Assembly (NCBI GenBank): GCA_016647705.1
Contig: CM028330.1
Coordinates: 31,638,649-31,702,648 of the forward strand
Direction: 5' to 3'
DNA length: 64,000 bases
Origin: Eucommia ulmoides
Lineage: Eukaryota > Streptophyta > Magnoliopsida > Garryales > Eucommiaceae
Every line of letters starts with the position of its first letter. Position 1 is the stretch's first letter. The notes below the pieces were generated by a model. It had not been told where the DNA came from and ran no database searches. It was given only the letters and a program-made list of their open reading frames with translations. Shown piece by piece: positions 56,508 to 64,000 of the stretch. A program made the position numbers and the translations under genes.

Positions 56508-56991
56508 CTGTTAATCCTAAGATTTTGAAGGACAATTAAATGTTGATAATATTAGTGGAACTAATGATTTTAATGAGTGTTTCAATTTATTAGTTCTAGT
56601 GATAAAAATGATCATGAAGATATTGTGACAATACTAAAGATGATGACAAAGATGATGGAAGATTACGAGTTTGGAGAAATTGAAGAACCTAGGGAAGACA
56701 ACTCAGGTTAAATTCTAACTCTTAATGTATCCTGGTTAGGATCACACAGGACATAAAATATTTTTCAAAATTATGTGTGTTTTTATAGGATCCTAATTAG
56801 TTAAATTATTTGCTCCTATGCATAATTGAAAAAGAAATAAAGATAATTGACTAGAATTGAATTTAAGATTTAGTGGAGCTAACTAAGAAAAGAAATCGGT
56901 TAAAAGGGTGAAAACGTCGAAGAAAATATATTAAGGAGAGGTGTTCCAGAAGTGGTCGATCGACAGGTAAGTCGACCTGTTATACGACGAA
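56508..56991 (+). repeat. copia LTR start, inverted relative to its neighbours
   Basis: It begins TGTTAATCCTAAGATTTTGA, the LTR start also seen at 27636, and runs to GGTCGATCGACAGGTAAG. It forms an inverted pair with 57430-57692. Confidence 0.65.
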
Positions 56992-57425
56992 GTATTTGTT
57001 ATGCGCGCGCGTATTGACTACTCGCAAGTGTATGAGGTCAAAGTTTTAGTATAGTATGATCGTTAAGATCGAGTATCGTATCCATAGGGCTTGGTGTCGT
57101 TATTATCGAGTACTGTAATTGTCATGACCTAATTTTATCTAGGCGACGAAAAAAATATATAATTAATTAAACTAAACTAATATAACCTAAATTATATAAT
57201 GAGATGTTTTAGGGGAAAGAATTTCTTAGGGATTAACTTGGTTTACAAATACGTGTTCGATCTCGATTGCCTTACGTTTACGGTGTTCGACCTATTCGAT
57301 AATCTCGGTTCTAAAACTCCCCCGCCACCTCTCCCAAGTGTAAGACGAGGGATATAACTCGACTTCATGTCAACGAAGAAGTCCCCATCAACGTCTTAAT
57401 GACCCTAGTTCAAATAATTTAGCTA
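56992..57425 (-). repeat. LTR fragment related to the gag-only element
   Basis: On the minus strand it matches the last ~430 bp of the 48644/52745 LTRs (shared 'acaattacagtac', 'ctatggatacga(t/c)a', 'cttgggagaggt'). It is more divergent than those two are from each other. Confidence 0.6.
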
Positions 57426-57429
57426 ATTA

Positions 57430-57692
57430 GCATCCTATTAAAAACACACATATTTATAAAAATCATTTAAAAATCTTTTTGTGTCGTGTGTGATCTTAAT
57501 TGGGATATTAAGAATTGAAATTTAACCTGAGTTGTTTTCTCTAGATTGTTCAAATTCTTCAACCTCTTAATCCTTCATCATCTTTATCATCACATCGTCA
57601 TCATTTGTAACTAATAAACTGAATCATTTAATTAAACCGTTAGTTCCACCAAAAACATCAGTCTTTAATTGTCCATCAAAATCTTAGAATCA
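57430..57692 (-). repeat. copia LTR terminal fragment
   Basis: Ends ...AATCTTAGAATCAACA on the plus strand, the end of this LTR family, and is the inverted partner of 56508-56770. Confidence 0.65.
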
Positions 57693-57794
57693 ACAGGATA
57701 GGTCTAGGTTGTGAATCACTTAATAACTCTACAAAAATCTGCTTTAGGTGATTCTTGTTAAAATCCATCTGAGACCCTCTCGCTAGATTGTAAA

Positions 57795-58640
57795 ATGGAT
57801 CTGATCCCTTCCTCTATTGGAAGTACTCCGAACAACTCCAAGATTTCGACGATGCAAGAAAACATTACCTCCCTAAAACAAATGCTGAGCCAGATGAACC
57901 CAACCTCGTTGTTCCAAGAAGAGCGGAAAAGGGACCAATTACCATCACCTGGAGATACCCTTAGCATGATAAAGCGTTGGGACAAAATAAGGATCCAGAA
58001 GCTTTCTCATGAAAAATTTATCACCACGGAAGATTACACCAGCCATGTTAGATAGGAGGATGATATTCTTGCCACCGCCACAAGCCAAGATCTGCCTAGT
58101 TGGGAGAAGAACATTGAATCTAAGGAAACCTCAGTCCAAGAAGAGATTTTCAAAATATGGAAGCAGATAAACTACATGGACTAGTCTATCAAAGAAATTA
58201 AACAAGACAAACCAACCTGTCAAGAAATAAGCCTACCTACAACCCCAATAACAAGGATCCCTACCTCCTCAGAACACTAACCTTTCATCACTCGTCTATG
58301 TATAACTTATCCAAGTAGCCCTTCTCAAATTCCTAAGCCAACTCGAGCACACCAAAAACAGAAGATATTTACCTCGCTTCCTGTGCTACTTTCTGAAATC
58401 TTCCACGATTGTTTAAAAGATGGATTTCTAAAACCAGTTTTCCCTTTTCGAGAAAACCCCCAAGCTTCGAGGTTTAACCCTCATAGTTTTTGTCAATACC
58501 AATCTGGAAGAGTTTGTCATCATACCGACCAATGTTATCATCTAAGGCACCATATCGAGGATCTCGTCCAAATGGGGGGCTATAAGTTTCTCAAAAGACT
58601 AAGAATGTTAAGGAGGCAATGACTATCTCTATTTTTTCCT
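57795..58640 (+). pseudogene. Tat/Ogre-type gag remnant
   Basis: Forward blocks separated by stops: MDLIPSSIGSTPNNSKIST, PSPGDTLSMIKRWDKIRI, then SLPVLLSEIFHDCLKDGFLK, PVFPFRENPQASRFNPHSF and CQYQSGRVCHHTDQCYHLRH followed by HIEDLV. The last blocks match the conserved stretch near the gag carboxy terminus of Tat-lineage elements (usual LPxPLSxIFxxCLxxGLLKP and CxYHxxxGHxTDxCxxLxHxIQDLI). It follows the 5' LTR at 46417-55367 after the inserted LTR fragments. Confidence 0.7.
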
Positions 58641-58821
58641 TTTAAGTTTCTTAATAACTCTCTAATAAACTAGGTATTATCCTATATACCTATGTACTAA
58701 ATCTACAAATCACTAAATGTAAGCTTATTTTAGCTAAGGTCAAGTCAGGTTTAATACTCTAACTTTCATAAATCAACTGCTTGTCGTAATTCACACACCG
58801 CAAATAATCAAAATAATGATA
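58641..58821. other. short segment before the solo LTR
   Basis: AT-rich continuation of the gypsy interior; no motif was identified. Confidence 0.4.
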
Positions 58822-58826
58822 ATATA

Positions 58827-61257
58827 TGTCACGACCTGACCCGGTTTCTTAGGGCTGGACTATGGTTTCTCCTATAGAAAAATTCTTAAACCTAAAACCC
58901 GACTGGTCAAACTTCCAATCTGCAACGTTTGGTAATTATGACAGGAATTGTTATTATGATAATAATTACCATTTAAAGTATCACCAATTAAAATCAATCA
59001 TCTATTTAAAATTTATCTGCTTATTTTTTACACAACGACGACCCATTAAAAAAAATCTCGAATTTGTAATTTAGAAACCAAATTTTTTTCATATTTCATC
59101 AAATCTGATTTTCCCATCATAATTTTATAACAATCGACTTCCCAACGTTAAATCAAACCAGTTATATTTAACAGTTACATTTATCGAATATTCGATACAT
59201 TATTATTGAGAAAAATATTCTATAACAACTACGATAATTATAACTATTGTTTTCTCCGATTACAACAATAAATAATAATTACAATTATTAAAACTCGAAT
59301 TTCAAATAAATTCTTCTTTCTCTCGTTTTCTCCCATCCGACCCTGCAATCCAAAAACTATGGGGTTGTGAGCCAATAATTAGTAGAACTCCAACCCCTCT
59401 AATGCGTACATTTAATTTATATAACACGTAAACCACATAAACATGCTCGTCACATAAATTCCACAACGTCTAAATCATTTCATATAATTTCCACAGGTAA
59501 TACTTCACACAATATACCAAACAATATCAACATATTTCATGCGAAGGCTAAATTCACCGATAATGATAACACGTATTTCACATTAAGACAATTAAATGCA
59601 TATATTAAAAAATTTCGGAATTCTGCCTTTGCCCGCATTTTTCAAGGGCCACGAGCTTGACTTTTAGATTTTGGTGGGGTGGTTTGTGTCATTTTTCCTT
59701 TTTTTTTTTTTTTTTTTTTTTTTTTCCTTTCTCCTTTTTCTTCTTCCTTTTTCCTTTTTCTGTTTTGCGTTTCTGTTTTGCTGTCTCGCCGCAGCCGATG
59801 AGATCTTGCCGTCGATCAAGCCTCGCCGTCCCACCAACCAAACATATCCACCACCGGACAAACAAACCCACACACTTCCACGTCTACCCCCATGCACACC
59901 CACCATCTGCCCACACGACACACACAATAACACACACACACACGCTGCTCTCTCTCTCTCTCTCTCTAACTCTACTCCGGCACACCTCACACCACCATGC
60001 ACACACTGATCACACACATACACACCACCGTTCACGTACCCACAACTATACACACACATACCCACACACAACAGGCACACACGCACACACATGTACTATT
60101 CTCTCTCTCTAAACTTACCACCGATGAACATCTAGCGACCTCTAAAACACACACTTCGAAATACACACACACACACACAATAGACATACACACACGATAA
60201 AGCACGGCACCACTGCCACTGACGATAGAACAACGACAAGCTCTCTCTCTCTCTCTCCAACTTCCACTCACCGCCGGCCAACCCAACCGACGGCGACACC
60301 CCTATAACCCACGACTCTATGAACAAAACACAGACCCACAACTAAACATACCCACAACTTGATCACATACCCACACACACACCCACACACAACCCACAAG
60401 TTTGGCAATGAACATACACCAGACGAACGTCCACTATCGATAATACTCACGCACTCCCGACACACATACAACTAGACGAAACATACACCGACGACACTGA
60501 ATGAACCCTCCTCTCCGTCGTCAATCAGAATACACATACACACACCACAATGATTAGCAATATCCACCCATACGGTAACTCAAAACAGAACACACGCACA
60601 CATAGAACACACATCCCCTTGTCGAAATAAATAGAGGAACACACACACCCCATCAACGGAAACACCACCGTCGGAACACATACACACACCCAGCTGCACC
60701 AAAATGCAAACAAAAAACACACACACACACAGTATTTACACGCACCGGCGACGAACCGCTGACCGACCTCTTTCTCTCTTCTCTTTCTATCTCTCTTCTG
60801 TTTTCGGTTCTCCGATTTCCTTCTTTTGAAAGTTGAGATCACGATCCTTGAATGGCGTATTTATACGCATAAATCTTGTGCTTCAACTCCAATCCTTTCT
60901 ATTGCCATGTCGCCCCTCCCGTTCTCAGTTTCTCGATTGTTCTCATGGCGCACACACACACAAAATATATATATATTTTTAAAGTTTTCCCAAATTACAG
61001 TATCCTCCCCTAAAGTTTCTTTAAGCCTTCTTTTTAGTTCAATTTCCACCTTTAACATTTTCTTAAATTGCAATTCCACCCAAAAAGTTTTAATTCAAAA
61101 GTTAAATGCCAATTTTGGATTGAATGTTTTCTACACTTGTAAATTGACCCCTAAACTTTTTAAATCAAATAATAAATTACGCCGTCTACCTCGTTATTTC
61201 TGAAACATTTTAAAACGCCACTTAAATTATACGTATAACTAAGATCGGAGTCTTACA
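58827..61257 (+). mobile_element. Ty3/gypsy solo LTR
   Basis: A 2431-bp segment that starts TGTCACGACCTGACCCGG and ends CGGAGTCTTACA, a pair of ends common in plant gypsy LTRs. The exact 5-bp duplication ATATA flanks it (58822-58826 and 61258-61262); because the flank is AT-rich this alone is weak, but it agrees with the ends. The interior has a T26-27 run (59699-59725), CT and extended CA-rich tracts (59880-60760), and a TATA-like ATTTATA near 60850. No internal retroelement sequence or second LTR adjoins it. Confidence 0.72.
59880..60760 (+). repeat. CA-rich low-complexity tract inside the solo LTR
   Basis: Interspersed (CA)n and (CT)n blocks. The apparent long frames on both strands here (Thr/His-rich or Cys/Val-rich) arise from dinucleotide repeats and are not called as genes. 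Confidence 0.85.
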
Positions 61258-61262
61258 ATATA

Positions 61263-64000
61263 ATTTTTCAATACTAAATTAGACCATCATCCAAAGGAAA
61301 ATGTTAAAAGAAATTCCTTGTTTCAACCAAACGATGGTGAGATATTGACAATAAAATCTGAGAAAATTATAAGAAAAACCTAAGAACCATGATGTGGAAT
61401 TGTTACATATGTTCCGACCCAGGAATGTCTGAGTAACCATAGAAGACTATTGAAGACCTCATCAACCAACATAAAAGGAGGAAACATTTGGAAGATTCAT
61501 GATGTGAAAAATGAATGGATAAAGCCTGGGAGCCTGACCCACCAAAGAAAAGTTCTTAAAAGGTCGGGCAAATTAATGACAGAATATAGTCTAATGTAGA
61601 CTAAGATTTTACCCATTGCAATAACTAATCCGGAAGCATGTAGAAACCTACTTAAAGTAAAATGCATGATAAACCTTGTAAGATTAAAGACAATAAAGAA
61701 TGAAAGAAGACAATAAGACTTCACCTAGATAGTAGCTGATAATGGAAGTAGCCAGGATAAGGGTGAAATCAACATAAACCTTGAGACTAACTAAAAAGTA
61801 TCATAATTCTCTAAAAAATTAAAAATGCTGAAAAAATGTGTTAAGATAAAATAATAAAATCAAAACCAGTCTTAGAAAATTTTTAAATACTGAGTGGTCA
61901 CACGAAAGTAATTAGGTGAATCACGCTCTCTATACAATTCGAGTATTAAGTCATAGGGATGTTTTAACACCAAGTGACTTGGGCCAACTGGACCGAAATC
62001 ACTACCCAAAGCTCTCTACATGGATTATATAGGAAGTATGAGTCCTTACTTGCTAGAGTGAAGGAAAAAGAAAACATAATGAAAATAATTCTCTTAACAC
62101 TACCTGGATATGACAACATTTGTTAGTCGTCATTAACTAACACTTGCTTCTCCATCACTTCTTTTCTCCCTCTTCTGAGTTATATTGGGAAGGCCCATTC
62201 CGTTTACTCTCAGTTCAAGATAGAAAAAGTAAAGCAGAGCCATCGAGGAAACCTTGGGTAACATATAGGGCCTAGGTAATTATCAGAACATGATGGAATT
62301 AAAACTAGACAACCTCTTTAACTAATAACTACAGATATTTTGGTCTAAATTACTATTGAACTTATCTTTATCATAATTTAGACTAATCTGATGCAATAAT
62401 CAAGACAATCATTGAGATGATTGAACGTTTGAATATGATTACCTGAGTATACTCTAGTCAAAAGTAATCTTCCATAAAAGTGAAAAGGGAAATATAAAAG
62501 TTCCTAAGTTGTCTAGAAATAACGTGGTTAAGTTCCTAAAATATTATAAATGAACTTAGGAAAATACGGGAAAGGAAGAAAGAAAGCCTTGCCAAATAAG
62601 CCATTCACTTAAAATCTCTCCCAAAACTCATCCAAAAGTCATTCAAAGCCCGAGCCAAATCGACAGAGATCCCTATTCTGGGCCAAATATTCCCATTCTG
62701 GGAAATGCCGATCTCACCCAAGCAAGACACAAAATAACTCTCCACTATTCTTGTCCAAACCTTTCTATATTGCAACCCAAAACCCAGAGATTGTTTGAAG
62801 AAAAATCCCGATCAGAATTTTAGTTACAACGCAAGAAGAAGCAAATGAGCAAAAAGCCTCTCAAAAGTACCAGTCAGCTTTCCGTATAAAAAATGACATG
62901 GAATATAACCAAAGGAGATGTCCAATAGGAAAAGGTACCTAGTGCAAACATTTTAGGAAACATTTTGGGAAAAAACTAGCATTTCTAGATAAATGATGCT
63001 TTCCCCAGGAAAACATTCTAGATTTAGGCATCATAAAATTGTACAATACATAAGTTAATATCAAAATACTACACAAGCACTATACATCACATCTCACTTA
63101 GGCATACATAATTTCATACACATGAGAAAAATTAATCATCGTACTTCAACAAGAGCCTGAAACATCTGGCATGTCATGTTGCATCAGTAGGCCATCATCA
63201 ACACGACATTTGCACCTATACACCCTACTTAGAAGTTCTAGTAGGCTAGCAGGTAATCCTCAAACATGTAATTTGGCCACCTCACTAGTCACTGTACCAT
63301 TTTTCATCTCTGATATTGGTTTAAAAGCAACTCAGATTTTAGACAATGAGTCAACCTCACTTAAGGTCCTTTGATAGTAGACCATGCCCATTCCTATGAA
63401 GCATCAGGGTGTAATAGAGTGTCATTAGAAAGGCGACCTCACTAGGATCTAACACGATCGTCCTAGAGTTGAGAAAGTCCTAAAGTCGTTCAAAGTACTC
63501 TAAGTACCAGGCCTTTAATAAAAAAGATCGAAACAACACCATTCAAAGACTTAAATAAACTACCAAACAAGATAATGATCAAATCATTAAACTAGATAAT
63601 GCTTAGGTAAGAAACTCTATCCATTAGACTAGAGCAAGATTGTTACTAATAAACATAATTATCTTCACCTACAATAGGTATGATTCTTATAATCATCTCG
63701 CCTGGAACTACGATCTACCTGATCTTTGGTAGATCACCAAGGTACATAGGAAACCCAAATGGGTTTGGTCGAAATGAAAAAAAAAATGAGAGGTATCATC
63801 TTCACGACAATCTATCAGCCTTATACCAGGGTGCATCTCTGAAGTAGTCCTTTGACTCTCTTGAGGAAAGCTATATTTGCTCTCCTTGTTTACCAAACAA
63901 TATGATGAAAACCAACAAGCAACATCAAAGGACACATTGCATGTCTCGGTTGGGCCCATTACTAGGGCAAGATCCAAGAAGATCAAAGAAGCGCTTGATG
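61263..64000. other. right end of window, nothing assigned
   Basis: About 2.7 kb without a recognised domain in any frame. Small frames at 63171-63374 (+) and 63708-63986 (-) show no motif, signal peptide or splice context. It may be further interior of the Tat/Ogre-like element, but I cannot show this. Confidence 0.4.

Noticed and set aside
59657-60112. Long Thr/His-rich and Cys/Val-rich frames
   Set aside because: Dinucleotide-repeat artefacts within the gypsy solo LTR.

Overview
This is a nuclear genomic window from a flowering plant. It is AT-rich and repeat-dense, with spliced genes that use GT/AG introns and plant-type transposons throughout; no bacterial, organellar or RNA-gene content was seen. 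The species cannot be named from the sequence.

One intact-looking host gene is present. It is a MYG1/UPF0160-family gene on the minus strand, whose seven coding exons can be read from 15808 down to 2260 and encode about 371 aa with every junction in phase 0. Its introns are swollen by mobile DNA. Intron 6 (4.8 kb) holds two tandem-repeat arrays and a Mutator-like element with ~320-335 bp inverted ends and an exact 9-bp target duplication; this element carries an exon of a casein-kinase-I-like (MLK/HD16-type) gene, so it is a Pack-MULE. Intron 5 (3.4 kb) is mostly a Helitron-like element, and intron 3 (3.5 kb) holds LTR-like sequence and a Tourist-like MITE. Downstream of MYG1 (about 1.0-1.84 kb) lies a DUF4283/zinc-knuckle remnant of a LINE-type protein.

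From 15.9 to 19.7 kb there is intergenic DNA with a cluster of GAACATTC motifs, a small arabinogalactan-like ORF and an unassigned decayed repeat. From 19.7 kb to the right edge nearly everything assignable is nested transposon sequence. A decayed PIF/Harbinger element, with a Myb/SANT ORF1 and a DDE transposase, probably spans 19.7-45.0 kb in pieces. A Tat/Ogre-like solo LTR (23651-35556, exact GTAAC duplication) interrupts it. That LTR is itself interrupted by a Ty1/copia element (24907-34164), which is interrupted by a solo copia LTR (27636-29745). A second long-LTR copia element sits at 36121-44256.

At 46.4-55.4 kb a second Tat/Ogre-like LTR lies in the opposite orientation, followed by a primer-binding site and, from 57.8 kb, a decayed gag. 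It is split by a gag-only (TR-GAG-like) retrotransposon at 48644-54100 whose empty site is preserved in the other LTR copy. A further solo LTR (58827-61257, exact ATATA duplication) follows. The last 2.7 kb contain nothing I can assign.

The most notable items are the Pack-MULE capture inside MYG1, the W-box-like GGTTGACC motif arrays in every copy of the long copia LTR, the gag-only element, and the layered insertion history that can be ordered from target-site duplications.
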